A DNA stretch of 64,000 bases from Thermaurantimonas sp046299575. Lineage in GTDB: Bacteria; Bacteroidota; Bacteroidia; Flavobacteriales; Schleiferiaceae. The translations under genes were made by a program, and so were the position numbers. The stretch covers positions 186,001 to 250,000 of the forward strand of contig NZ_JBKBHX010000003.1 of the NCBI RefSeq assembly GCF_046299575.1. The letters run 5' to 3'. This document shows, piece by piece, positions 40,143 through 49,348 of the stretch; the stretch's first letter is position 1, and each line of letters starts with the position of its first letter. The notes beneath the pieces are model-generated. The model ran no database searches and was not told where the DNA came from. It saw only the letters and a list, made by a program, of their open reading frames with translations.

Positions 40143-41494
40143 TGAGAGACAAAGGATTTAAAAAAATTGCCATTATAGGAGCCGGCGAGAGCGGTACAGG
40201 AGCCGCCTTACTTGGCAAGCATCTGGGACTGGATGTGTATCTGAGCGACGCTGGTAAGGTAGCTGAAAAATACGCTTCTAAGCTTAGAAATGCTCTAATT
40301 GACTTTGAAGAAGGCAGTCATGATCTTGAAAGAATTCTCTCAGCAGATGTGGTAATTAAAAGCCCCGGTGTACCCGACAAGGCTCCGGTGGTTAAAAAAG
40401 CTCTTGAGGCAGGCAGAAAAGTGATTTCAGAAATTGAATTTGCCTCGTATTACACCGATAAACCCATCATAGCCATAACCGGAACCAACGGAAAGACGAC
40501 AACAACCTCACTTACAGGACATATTTTTTTAAAAGGTGGAGTAAAAACCGGGATCGGCGGAAATATCGGAAAAAGCTTTGCCGAACTGGTAATCGACGAT
40601 CACCAATACGAAGCTTATGTACTCGAGGTGAGCAGCTTTCAGCTCGATGGCTGCTACACATTTGCGCCCGATGTGGCAATTCTTACAAACATTACCCCCG
40701 ACCACCTCGATAGGTACGAATACAAATTTGAAAACTACATCGCATCAAAATTTCGTATTGCACAAGCACAACGTGAAAACCAGGTTTTTGTGTATTGTGC
40801 CGACGATCCGGTAACAGTGGCCTACATGCCCAAATACCCCATTCGCGCACGCAAAGTCCCCTTCAGTGCTCAAATAGAACCCGAAGAGGGCGCCTTTCTG
40901 GTAAACGAAAACGAATTCATTGTAAAAATAAAGAATATGGAAACGATGGTAATTAAGGAGTTTAAACTCAAAGGCACACACAATGCCTACAACAGCATGG
41001 CAGCGGCCATTGCAGCGCGCATCCACGAAATTCGCCAAGAAAAAATCAAAGAAGCCTTCTCAGATTTCGAAGGCGTTGAGCATCGATTAGAGCATGCTGG
41101 TACAATAGGCGGAATTGACTTTATCAACGACTCAAAAGCAACCAATGTAAATTCAGTACTTTACGCTCTGGGCAGCATTAAACGACCCATTGTGTGGATA
41201 GCTGGTGGAGTAGACAAAGGCAATGACTACTCAACCTTGCATCAATTGGTAAAAGACCGCGTAAAGGCCATTGTGTGTTTAGGTAAAGACAATTCGAAAC
41301 TGCTGGATGAATTTACCGGAATGGTAAATGTAATTGCCGACACACACAGCATGGAGCAGGCTGTGAAAACTGCTTACAGCCTTGCCTCAAAGGGCGACGT
41401 AGTATTGCTTTCGCCGGCCTGTGCCAGCTTCGACCTGTTTGAAAACTACGAAGATCGCGGCAATCAATTTAAATACTGGGTGCGCCAACTGTAA
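40142..41494 (+). CDS. murD: UDP-MurNAc-L-alanine:D-glutamate ligase
   Basis: A 450-residue Mur ligase adding D-glutamate. N-terminal nucleotide-fold domain (KKIAIIGAGESGTGAALLGK), ATP loop ITGTNGKTTTTSLTGHIF, VSSFQLDGCYTF, ITPDHLDRY, and the C-terminal domain with FINDSKATNVNSVLYAL and WIAGGVDKGNDYSTL. It ends SFDLFENYEDRGNQFKYWVRQL, the normal MurD tail. It shares TAATG with mraY and lies 4 bp before ftsW. Confidence 0.97.
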   Translation: MRDKGFKKIAIIGAGESGTGAALLGKHLGLDVYLSDAGKVAEKYASKLRNALIDFEEGSHDLERILSADVVIKSPGVPDKAPVVKKALEAGRKVISEIEFASYYTDKPIIAITGTNGKTTTTSLTGHIFLKGGVKTGIGGNIGKSFAELVIDDHQYEAYVLEVSSFQLDGCYTFAPDVAILTNITPDHLDRYEYKFENYIASKFRIAQAQRENQVFVYCADDPVTVAYMPKYPIRARKVPFSAQIEPEEGAFLVNENEFIVKIKNMETMVIKEFKLKGTHNAYNSMAAAIAARIHEIRQEKIKEAFSDFEGVEHRLEHAGTIGGIDFINDSKATNVNSVLYALGSIKRPIVWIAGGVDKGNDYSTLHQLVKDRVKAIVCLGKDNSKLLDEFTGMVNVIADTHSMEQAVKTAYSLASKGDVVLLSPACASFDLFENYEDRGNQFKYWVRQL

Positions 41495-41498
41495 TCGT

Positions 41499-42731
41499 AT
41501 GATAAGCAGCCGACTCAAGCTCAAAGGGGATAAAGTCATTTGGATAGTGGTATTTCTGTTATCGCTTTTTTCCTTTCTGAGCATATACAGCGCGGGCAGT
41601 AACCTGCAGTGGACTTACGGCAGGATAAGTGCCTTCGCACTGCTGCTAAGGCATGCCATGCACGTACTGATGGGTTGGCTCATCATTTGGATGCTTCACA
41701 ACATCCATTACCGCTACTTTGCACCAGTTTCGGTCATTTTGTTGGTGCCGGCAGTTATTTTATTACTTTACACGCTTTCTCAGGGCTATACAATTGGCAA
41801 TGCGAATGCAAGTCGTTGGATACAGATACCAATGCTCGGTATCACCATACAGAGCAGCGTAATCGCCGGTTTAATACTTATGGTGTATTTAGCTCGTACC
41901 TTGTCGAAAAGAGAAAATCCGGCTGAATGGACCTTTAAAATGGTCGTTTGGCAAATACTGGCGCCGATTTTTCTGGTGTGTGGATTGATTTTTCCGGCAA
42001 ATTTCTCAACAGCTGCTATCATTTTCGCTCAGGCTATACTTATTATGATCATCGCGCCTTTTCCTAACAAATACGTTTTCTACACCATAGGCGCAATAGT
42101 TGCCGGCTTGGCATTCTTCATCGCAGCAGTGGTCACTTTTCCCGATTTAATGCCCAACAGAGTTGATACCTGGAAAGCAAGAATTGAAAATTTTTTTGAC
42201 GGCAATGCTGACAACAACTACCAGGTAGAACGCTCAAAGATGGCTATAGCCAATGGCGGACTATTAGGCACCGGGCCTGGTAAGAGCACGCAGAAGTACT
42301 TCTTACCTCAGTCTTCCAGCGATTTCATTTTCAGCATCATCACTGAAGAGTACGGATTTGTTGGTGCGGTGTCGGTACTGTTCTTGTATTTTCTGTTGCT
42401 TGTGAGATTTTTACTGGTAGCTACGCGGGCCAAATCTCTATTCGGCAGTTTATTGGTAGTGGCGGCAGGTTTTGGTATCATTATCCAAGCACTTATAAAT
42501 ATGGGTGTGGCAGTCAATCTATTGCCTGTCACTGGACAAACCCTTCCGCTGCTCAGTGCCGGCGGCAGCTCCATTTGGACCATTTGTGCAGCCATCGGAA
42601 TCGTACAGTCGGTGAGCCGTTTCTCTTCTGAAGACCTCGATAAAGCTGATAAAATCAGCGATGATAACGCGGCTATTTCAAACCAAACAACGCAGATGCA
42701 TGAGCAGGAAGCCAATGAAATTTATGCTTAG
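41499..42731 (+). CDS. ftsW: Septal peptidoglycan glycosyltransferase FtsW (SEDS family)
   Basis: A 410-residue SEDS protein, the glycan polymerase that partners FtsI at the septum. Start ATG 41499 (MISSRLKLKGDKVIWIVVFLLSLFSFLSIYSA) directly follows murD; the earlier in-frame start at 41421 lies within murD. About ten helices are present, and the conserved periplasmic loop and helix motifs include NASRWIQIPMLGITIQSS, YQVERSKMAIANGGLLGTGPGKSTQKYFLPQSSSDFIFSIITEEYGFVG and the C-terminal LPVTGQTLPLLSAGGSSIW. It ends in a short charged cytoplasmic tail. The murG start lies within its last codons. Confidence 0.96.
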   Translation: MISSRLKLKGDKVIWIVVFLLSLFSFLSIYSAGSNLQWTYGRISAFALLLRHAMHVLMGWLIIWMLHNIHYRYFAPVSVILLVPAVILLLYTLSQGYTIGNANASRWIQIPMLGITIQSSVIAGLILMVYLARTLSKRENPAEWTFKMVVWQILAPIFLVCGLIFPANFSTAAIIFAQAILIMIIAPFPNKYVFYTIGAIVAGLAFFIAAVVTFPDLMPNRVDTWKARIENFFDGNADNNYQVERSKMAIANGGLLGTGPGKSTQKYFLPQSSSDFIFSIITEEYGFVGAVSVLFLYFLLLVRFLLVATRAKSLFGSLLVVAAGFGIIIQALINMGVAVNLLPVTGQTLPLLSAGGSSIWTICAAIGIVQSVSRFSSEDLDKADKISDDNAAISNQTTQMHEQEANEIYA

Positions 42732-43800
42732 CGGAGGTGGTACTGGAGGCCATATTTTTCCTGCTCTTTCAATAGCCGACGAACTTAAAAAAAGGCTACC
42801 AGAAGCAAAATTTCTTTTTGTGGGAGCTTTAGGACGTATGGAAATGAGCCAAATCCCACGAGCCGGATATCAAATTGTTGGCTTGCCCATCACCGGTATT
42901 CAACGTTCTTTTTCGTTTAAAAACATATTGGTACCTTTTAAACTCCTTTATAGCATCGTAAAATCCATCGCTTTACTACGTCATTTCAAGCCTATCGCAG
43001 TGATTGGCACAGGCGGATTTGCCAGTGGTCCGCTTGTTTTGGCAGCAGGCTTGCTGAAAATTCCTGTCTTTCTCCAAGAGCAAAATTCCTTTCCCGGAAT
43101 AGTAAACAGATGGGCGGTGCACTTTGCGCGTAAAATTTTTGTGGCATACGAAGGCATGGAAAAATACCTGCCAGCCCAAAAAATTTTAATCACCGGAAAT
43201 CCCATCCGTGATGAAATCGTAAACTCCAACAAAAAAGACCCTGAAATAGCAACGAAATTTATGATCGACCCATCGAAGCCAACCGTACTTGTCGTTGGCG
43301 GAAGTTTGGGCGCCCGCTCCATAAATCAAGCCATTGATTCATTGGTTTACGAAATTCAGGATAAGGCAAATCTGGTTTGGATTTGTGGAAAAATCTATTT
43401 CGATACATACCGAAAAAAGTATCCGGAAAACATATGCGGATTTTATCTCGATGCCTTTACTGCTGATTTATACAAATTATATCCCTGGGCTGATGTGGTG
43501 ATATCGCGCGCAGGGGCAGGTACGCTTTCAGAGCTATCAGCGGCCGGTAAGGCTTGCATTTTAATTCCCTCGCCCAATGTGGCAGAGAATCATCAATTCA
43601 AAAATGCCATGGCATTTGCCGAGAAAAAAGCAGCCATCGTTATCGAGGAAAAAAAACTCTCATCGCTACTAGATAACTTAATGATGCTTCTCACCTCTGC
43701 AGAAGCAAGAGCACAACTCGAACAGAACATTAAACTCCTATCTAAACCCGATGCCACCAAAAAAATAGCAGATGAAATACTTAAAGACTTAAAAGCATGA
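42700..43800 (+). CDS. murG: UDP-GlcNAc:undecaprenyl-PP-MurNAc-pentapeptide GlcNAc transferase
   Basis: A 366-residue GT-B glycosyltransferase converting lipid I to lipid II at the inner face of the membrane. Motifs: LSGGGTGGHIFPALSIADEL, VIGTGGFASGPLVLAA, QEQNSFPGIVNRW, VVGGSLGARSIN, and the sugar-nucleotide site ISRAGAGTLSELSAAGKACILIPSP. I use ATG 42700 (MSRKPMKFMLSGGG), overlapping ftsW by 32 bp; ATG 42715 (MKFMLSGGG) is an equally possible start, while 42661 is too far upstream. Its stop overlaps the murC start. Confidence 0.95.
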   Translation: MSRKPMKFMLSGGGTGGHIFPALSIADELKKRLPEAKFLFVGALGRMEMSQIPRAGYQIVGLPITGIQRSFSFKNILVPFKLLYSIVKSIALLRHFKPIAVIGTGGFASGPLVLAAGLLKIPVFLQEQNSFPGIVNRWAVHFARKIFVAYEGMEKYLPAQKILITGNPIRDEIVNSNKKDPEIATKFMIDPSKPTVLVVGGSLGARSINQAIDSLVYEIQDKANLVWICGKIYFDTYRKKYPENICGFYLDAFTADLYKLYPWADVVISRAGAGTLSELSAAGKACILIPSPNVAENHQFKNAMAFAEKKAAIVIEEKKLSSLLDNLMMLLTSAEARAQLEQNIKLLSKPDATKKIADEILKDLKA

Positions 43801-45170
43801 ATCGACCCATCGATACATACAAATATTTCTTTTTTATTGGCATTGGAGGCATAGGTATGAGTGCTCTGGCCCGATTTTTCAACTTGAAAAAAGCCATTGT
43901 GTCAGGCTTCGATAGGGAGCGCTCGGAGCTTACTGCTAAACTCGAGGCTGAGGGTATAGTTATCACCTATTCCGATGCGATTAATACCTTACCAATGCTA
44001 AGAATAGGAACACCTGCCGATACACTTGTGGTGTACACACCTGCTGTGCCTGCAAGCAATCAACTGATGAAGTGGTTTCGGGAGCGAAACTTCACCCTAA
44101 TGAAACGTGCTCAGGTGCTGGGTTTGATTACAAAGTCATCGCGCAGCATAGCAGTAGCTGGTACCCATGGCAAAACAACCACCACAGCGCTGGTCACGCA
44201 CATTTTAAAGCACAACAACATCGATATCAGTGCATTCATTGGCGGCATCAGCGCTAATTACAATACTAACTTCCTCTATGGAAGCAGCGATACAGTGGTA
44301 ATAGAAGCAGATGAATTTGACAGATCTTTTCTTCGTCTTGAACCTTCACTGGCAGTGATTACCTCTACCGATCCCGACCACCTCGACATCTACAAAGACC
44401 AGGAGGGCGTTCGGGAGGCTTTTTTAGAATTTGCCAGCATATCCAAAAAATTTGGAAAACTTCTCACGAAGATCAATCTACCAGTATCGGGCGATTTTAC
44501 GTATGGTTTAAATAAAAACGCGCATTACCACGCTGATGACATACAGATTCAAAACGGCCAATTTCACTACACCCTTTCATTTCCTGACAGAGAGAGGGTC
44601 ACCACCAGCTGCCAAGTGCCCGGCATTCACAACGTAGAAAACTCAGTGGCAGCCGCTGGGCTCTGCCATTTGTACGGACTTACGCCAAATCAAATCTCCG
44701 AAGGCATTAAGACCTTTAAAGGAGTAAAAAGGCGCTTTGAAATCATTCTACAACTGCCTGACCTCACTTTTATAGACGATTACGCGCATCATCCGGCAGA
44801 GCTAGAGGCTTTGTTAAAATCAGCAAGGCTCTTGTATCCCGACCGCAGGATTACCATTATCTTCCAGCCGCATTTATATAGCCGCACACGCGATTTTCAT
44901 CAGGAGTTTGCACAAAGCCTTAGCCTGGCTGATCGAGTAGTGTTGCTCGACATATATCCGGCGCGTGAAGAAAAAATCGAAGGCGTAACCGAAAAACTCA
45001 TCTATTCACACCTTACCTGCACTGAAAAACACATCGTTTTTCTAGGCGATTTATTGGACTTTATAAAAAAAATTGAACTGCAAAAAGATGTGATCATTAC
45101 AGCAGGGGCTGGTAATATAAGTGATGCTGTTGAAGGCATTAAAAACATCCTATATGAAAAGAAAAATTAA
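43797..45170 (+). CDS. murC: UDP-N-acetylmuramate:L-alanine ligase
   Basis: A 457-residue Mur ligase adding the first stem residue. N-terminal FFIGIGGIGMSALARFF, ATP loop VAGTHGKTTTTALVTHIL, EADEFDRSFLRLEPSLAVITSTDPDHLDIY, HNVENSVAAAGLC, and the C-terminal FIDDYAHHPAELEALLKSAR and FQPHLYSRTRDF. The start overlaps murG by 4 bp (ATGA) and its end overlaps ftsQ by 17 bp, so the cluster is read as a continuous coupled message here. There is no ddl between murC and ftsQ, unlike E. coli. Confidence 0.97.
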   Translation: MNRPIDTYKYFFFIGIGGIGMSALARFFNLKKAIVSGFDRERSELTAKLEAEGIVITYSDAINTLPMLRIGTPADTLVVYTPAVPASNQLMKWFRERNFTLMKRAQVLGLITKSSRSIAVAGTHGKTTTTALVTHILKHNNIDISAFIGGISANYNTNFLYGSSDTVVIEADEFDRSFLRLEPSLAVITSTDPDHLDIYKDQEGVREAFLEFASISKKFGKLLTKINLPVSGDFTYGLNKNAHYHADDIQIQNGQFHYTLSFPDRERVTTSCQVPGIHNVENSVAAAGLCHLYGLTPNQISEGIKTFKGVKRRFEIILQLPDLTFIDDYAHHPAELEALLKSARLLYPDRRITIIFQPHLYSRTRDFHQEFAQSLSLADRVVLLDIYPAREEKIEGVTEKLIYSHLTCTEKHIVFLGDLLDFIKKIELQKDVIITAGAGNISDAVEGIKNILYEKKN

Positions 45171-45891
45171 TTTTTTTCGACTACTTATTTTGATCAGTCT
45201 CACGATAGGATATTTAGTGATTTCGGGTTTTGCAAAGCGCAAACTCAAAGGCTCAACTATTGATCATATCGCCATTGACATCGAACGCTATCACGATAAA
45301 TACCTTATCAGTAAAGATGAAATATTAAAATTGAGCTTAATCGAAGTACAAAAAAGTAAATCATTGGATCGAAAAAGTATCAACATAAAATTGTTAGAAG
45401 AAATATTAGATAAACAAAAATCCATTGAAAAATCAGAAATATTTTTCACTCTAAACGGTGAATTGCACATACAGGTGAAACCGAGAAATCCATTGTTGCG
45501 CGTACTAAACTCAAATAATAACTATTATATTGATAATCATTGTGTTGCATTTCCCCTTTCGCCCTATTACTCAGCTCAGGTACCAGTAATCGACGGTGCC
45601 ATTAATGAAGAAATACTTGAGAAAATTGTTTCCTTACTTCAGAAAGCAGAGGGTGACGACTTTTTCAATCATTTCTTCAGCGGATTTTTTGTATCAGAGC
45701 GTCATGAAATAACAGCATTTAGCACAATATATGACGAAGTTATTTTCTTCGGAAAAAGTGAACAACTCGAAGAAAAACTACTTCGATTGAAAGCATTTTA
45801 TCGTTACATATATCCAACTTTGGAAAACAAAAAAATAAAAACCATTAATTTAACCTTTGGCAAACAAGTAATTTGCGCGTATGAGCAGTGA
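45154..45891 (+). CDS. ftsQ: Cell division protein FtsQ
   Basis: A 245-residue bitopic protein. ATG 45154 (MKRKINFFRLLILISLTIGYLVISGFAKRKL) places a single membrane helix at residues 8-26; the earlier in-frame start lies within murC. The periplasmic part has a POTRA-like domain (IDHIAIDIERYHDKYLISKDEILKL) and a beta domain (EIFFTLNGELHIQVKPRNPLLRVLNSNNNYYIDN) as in FtsQ/DivIB. Identity is low as usual, but position between murC and ftsA is decisive. The gene is AT-rich. It overlaps ftsA by 11 bp. Confidence 0.92.
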   Translation: MKRKINFFRLLILISLTIGYLVISGFAKRKLKGSTIDHIAIDIERYHDKYLISKDEILKLSLIEVQKSKSLDRKSINIKLLEEILDKQKSIEKSEIFFTLNGELHIQVKPRNPLLRVLNSNNNYYIDNHCVAFPLSPYYSAQVPVIDGAINEEILEKIVSLLQKAEGDDFFNHFFSGFFVSERHEITAFSTIYDEVIFFGKSEQLEEKLLRLKAFYRYIYPTLENKKIKTINLTFGKQVICAYEQ

Positions 45892-47266
45892 TAAAATCGC
45901 CGTAGGGCTCGACATAGGTACAACAAAAATCGTGGCCGTAATCGGTCGAAAAAATGAACATGGAAAAATAGAAATCCTCGGGATGGGTCGCGCCAAATCA
46001 ATGGGCGTAAGTCGAGGTGTTGTAACGAATATTACTCAAACCATCGACGCCATAAGGCAAGCTGTATCAGAGGCTGAGGCACGCTCGGGGCTTAAAATAT
46101 CTCATGTAGTAGCAGGTGTAGCAGGCCAACACATCCGCTCTCAGCAGCACAGAGACTACATCGTACGCGAAAATCCTGAAGAAGTAATCGAAGAGGAGGA
46201 TATCGAAAAACTGATATCCAACGTGCAAAAGATGAATATGCTACCCGGCGACGAAATCATTCACATCATACCTCAAGAGTACAAAATCGACGGTAAAATC
46301 GAAACAACCGAACCTCGCGGTATGTATGGCTCTAGGCTCGAGGCGAGCTTCCACATTGTGATTGGTGATATGGCTTCCATTAAAAACATTGGTCGCTGTA
46401 TAATAGAGTCAGGATTAAAACTCTCACAAATTACCCTCGAACCCATAGCATCGGCTGAAGCTGTGCTTACAGAAGAAGAAAAAGAAGCCGGAGTGGTACT
46501 CGTAGATATCGGAGGCGGTACCACAGATGTAGCCATTTTCAAAAACGGCATAATTCGCCACACAGCCGTCATACCGTTCGGCGGAAACATCATCACCGAA
46601 GACATAAAAGAAGGTTGCTCAATTATCGAAAAACAAGCCGAATTGCTAAAAATCAAATTTGGATCTGCTTGGCCTGGTGAAAACAAAGAAAACGAAATCG
46701 TATCAATACCCGGTCTGCGAGGCAGAGATCCAAAAGAAATATCTCTGAAAACTCTCTCTAAAATCATTCATGCTCGCGTCTCGGAAATTATCGAACAAGT
46801 TCATATCGAAATAAAAAACTACGGATACAACGAACCCCGAAAGCGTCTCATAGCGGGCATCGTACTAACCGGAGGTGGTGCCCAGCTAAAGCATTTAAAG
46901 CAGCTAGTGGCTTATATCACAGGCATGGATACACGCATCGGATATCCCAACGAGCATCTTGCTCAAGCAGAGTACAGCGAACTGGGATCACCCGCTTATG
47001 CCACAGCCATTGGCTTGGTAATGAAGGGTCTTGAATCTCAAGAACTCGAAGAACGGAGGAAACAAAAAGCAAAAGCTGAAAATTCAGCTGAAACAGAGAA
47101 TACCATAAACCCATCAGAAAAAAATCAAACTGAACCCAACCCTGAGGAAACCACTGCCTCTAATGATTCAAACACCTCCTTTGACTTGCCAAAAAAGCGA
47201 CCAAGCATCTTTGAACGTTGGACAAAAAAAATAATAGAATTTCTAAACAACGACGTGAATACATAA
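45881..47266 (+). CDS. ftsA: Cell division protein FtsA
   Basis: A 461-residue actin-fold protein that tethers FtsZ to the membrane. Motifs: VGLDIGTTKIVAVIGR (phosphate 1), VVLVDIGGGTTDVAIF (phosphate 2), IVLTGGGAQLKHL (adenosine), and the SHVVAGVAGQHIRSQQ 1C-domain region. The C-terminus is long: after SPAYATAIGLV comes an acidic and Asn/Pro-rich linker of about 75 residues, ending in RPSIFERWTKKIIEFLNND, an amphipathic helix that would bind the membrane. It lies 13 bp before ftsZ. Confidence 0.97.
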   Translation: MSSDKIAVGLDIGTTKIVAVIGRKNEHGKIEILGMGRAKSMGVSRGVVTNITQTIDAIRQAVSEAEARSGLKISHVVAGVAGQHIRSQQHRDYIVRENPEEVIEEEDIEKLISNVQKMNMLPGDEIIHIIPQEYKIDGKIETTEPRGMYGSRLEASFHIVIGDMASIKNIGRCIIESGLKLSQITLEPIASAEAVLTEEEKEAGVVLVDIGGGTTDVAIFKNGIIRHTAVIPFGGNIITEDIKEGCSIIEKQAELLKIKFGSAWPGENKENEIVSIPGLRGRDPKEISLKTLSKIIHARVSEIIEQVHIEIKNYGYNEPRKRLIAGIVLTGGGAQLKHLKQLVAYITGMDTRIGYPNEHLAQAEYSELGSPAYATAIGLVMKGLESQELEERRKQKAKAENSAETENTINPSEKNQTEPNPEETTASNDSNTSFDLPKKRPSIFERWTKKIIEFLNNDVNT

Positions 47267-47279
47267 AATCATAAAAAAT

Positions 47280-49160
47280 ATGGAAACGAACGAAATTCTC
47301 AACTTTGACCTGCCCAAGAACAAGTCATCCATCATAAAAGTAATCGGCGTTGGTGGTGGTGGTGGCAATGCAGTTAATTATATGTATTCTCTTGGTATCA
47401 AAGGGGTAGATTATGCCATCTGTAATACCGATCGCCAACATCTCGAAAACAGCCCTGTACCAATAAAATTGCAACTCGGCGCAAACATCACCGAAGGCCT
47501 TGGTGCCGGAGCAAATCCCAGCGTCGGAAGAGCAGCTGCCGAAGAAAGCCGTGCTGAAATCGAAAAGCTACTTGCTCAAGACACAAAAATGGTCTTTATA
47601 ACAGCTGGTATGGGGGGAGGCACAGGTACCGGAGCAGCTCCGGTAATAGCCGAAATAGCAAGATCACTCGGGATACTAACCGTGGGCATCGTAACCACGC
47701 CTTTTGGATTTGAGGGGAGATTACGGCTTCAACAGGCCGAGGCTGGCATAGCTGAAATGAAGAAACATACCGATTCTCTCATTATAATCAATAATAATAA
47801 ACTAAGAGAAATATTCGGAAACCTCCACTGGAAAGATGGCTTTGCCAAAGCAGACGAAGTGGTGGCAACAGCTGCGCGCTCGATTGCCGAAGTCATCACT
47901 AGAAACTTTAACATCAACATCGACCTGCGCGATGTAAAGACCGTACTCTCTAATAGCGGTACAGCGATCATGGGCAGCGGCCGCGCCAGTGGTACCGACC
48001 GAGCATCAAAAGCTGTAAAGCTCGCCCTCGACTCCCCCCTGCTCAACGACAACCACATTCACGGGGCTACTAATGTTTTATTGCTGATCAACGGATCAAG
48101 CGATGTGACCATTGATGAGATCGGTGAAATCAACGATTACATTCAGGATCAAGCCGGTGGAAATGCAAACATCATCATGGGCCTGGGCGAAGATGAATCC
48201 TTAGGGCAAGAAATTTCAGTTACCGTAATAGCCACAGGATTTAATCGCGATAACACACGCCTTATTGTTGAAGAACCAGAAAAAAAAGTACACTTCTTAA
48301 CTACTGATGAGGTTCAAAATCCTACTCCAAAACCAGCGGAAAAAACACCTCTGCCAACCAAATCATTAGAAAATATCCCAAAAGTAGTTCAACCATCGCT
48401 GCTTGACATTGAAGAAACTTTTGATAAAAATTCTGAGATTAAAAAACAAGATATTGTATCAGACGCTAATGAACACATTAAACCCCATGATTCAACAGTA
48501 AAAGAAATAAAAATATCTGAAAATTCAGATGAAGAAATTCACTTTACATTAGAAGACGAAAGCGAAGAAATTCAAATCACTTATATTAAAGATGCTGAAG
48601 AATCAGCACAAGTGGTTGTGTTTGACTTCGAAAAACCAATAGATGAAGTGTTTTCTTCAAACAACCCGGAAATCGCAACACAAACCCAGGTTGAAGAAAA
48701 AATAACCACCAATGATAAAAGTGGTATTAAAGTATTTGAACTAGTGGATGAAGAGGAAAAACAGCTGCAGAAAGTGGCTTCACAGTATGAAAGTGAAGAT
48801 GAAAGTTTGGAATTTGAAGTAAAAGTGAAAAGTGAAGTTTCATTAACTCCTAAAAAGCCTTTTAGAAAGGAAGTAACTGAGGAACATGAAGATTACTTCG
48901 ATAAACCAATTGAATACGCCCTGAACAATTTGAGCAAGTCTCGCAGAGAAAATTTAAAAAAATATAACTTCAACTTCAGAAACAAAAAACACCAGATAGA
49001 CGAATTGCACGCAGAGCCAGCATATAAGCGCAGGGGGATTGATATTGAAAATGAATTGTATTCAAAAAAATCAAATGAGAGCAGATTTACCATTTCTGGA
49101 AAAGGAAATAACACAGAATTGCGAACAAATAACTCTTTTCTACACGATAATGTAGATTAA
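47280..49160 (+). CDS. ftsZ: Cell division protein FtsZ with long C-terminal linker
   Basis: A 626-residue tubulin-like GTPase that forms the division ring. The GTPase core (residues 1-325) has VIGVGGGGGNAVNYM, the GGGTGTGAAPVIAEIA signature, TPFGFEGRLR and the C-terminal subdomain NANIIMGLGEDESLGQEISVTVIATGF. A roughly 250-residue acidic, Glu/Lys/Ser-rich linker follows, much longer than in E. coli and with visible AT-rich drift. The end is a conserved-looking tail, YKRRGIDIENEL then ELRTNNSFLHDNVD, the probable FtsA-binding peptide. A terminator follows 27 bp downstream, ending the dcw cluster. Confidence 0.97.
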   Translation: METNEILNFDLPKNKSSIIKVIGVGGGGGNAVNYMYSLGIKGVDYAICNTDRQHLENSPVPIKLQLGANITEGLGAGANPSVGRAAAEESRAEIEKLLAQDTKMVFITAGMGGGTGTGAAPVIAEIARSLGILTVGIVTTPFGFEGRLRLQQAEAGIAEMKKHTDSLIIINNNKLREIFGNLHWKDGFAKADEVVATAARSIAEVITRNFNINIDLRDVKTVLSNSGTAIMGSGRASGTDRASKAVKLALDSPLLNDNHIHGATNVLLLINGSSDVTIDEIGEINDYIQDQAGGNANIIMGLGEDESLGQEISVTVIATGFNRDNTRLIVEEPEKKVHFLTTDEVQNPTPKPAEKTPLPTKSLENIPKVVQPSLLDIEETFDKNSEIKKQDIVSDANEHIKPHDSTVKEIKISENSDEEIHFTLEDESEEIQITYIKDAEESAQVVVFDFEKPIDEVFSSNNPEIATQTQVEEKITTNDKSGIKVFELVDEEEKQLQKVASQYESEDESLEFEVKVKSEVSLTPKKPFRKEVTEEHEDYFDKPIEYALNNLSKSRRENLKKYNFNFRNKKHQIDELHAEPAYKRRGIDIENELYSKKSNESRFTISGKGNNTELRTNNSFLHDNVD

Positions 49161-49186
49161 TCAATTTTTTCTTATCGGATATGTAA

Positions 49187-49224
49187 AGGCTCGTTAGGCA
49201 ATAGTCTAATGAGCCTCATTTTTT
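49187..49224 (+). terminator. Rho-independent terminator of the dcw cluster
   Basis: Arms AGGCTCGTTAG (49187-49197) and CTAATGAGCCT (49206-49216; one G-U), 8-nt loop, then CATTTTTT. It lies after ftsZ. Confidence 0.9.
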
Positions 49225-49311
49225 ATAGATTTTTATTATTTGTTTTTATTATTAATTTATATCGTCGATAAAACAAAACTTAAATCACACTGTCCACGGC
49301 AGTATAAAGGC

Positions 49312-49319
49312 TACCTTTG
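49312..49319 (+). promoter_or_regulatory. Promoter -7 element of trxB
   Basis: TACCTTTG, an exact TAnnTTTG core, 29 bp upstream of the trxB ATG. At the 19-bp spacing there is only ACTG. Confidence 0.55.
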
Positions 49320-49348
49320 CGGCCTAATTTTAAAAACTCCCAGAAAGA

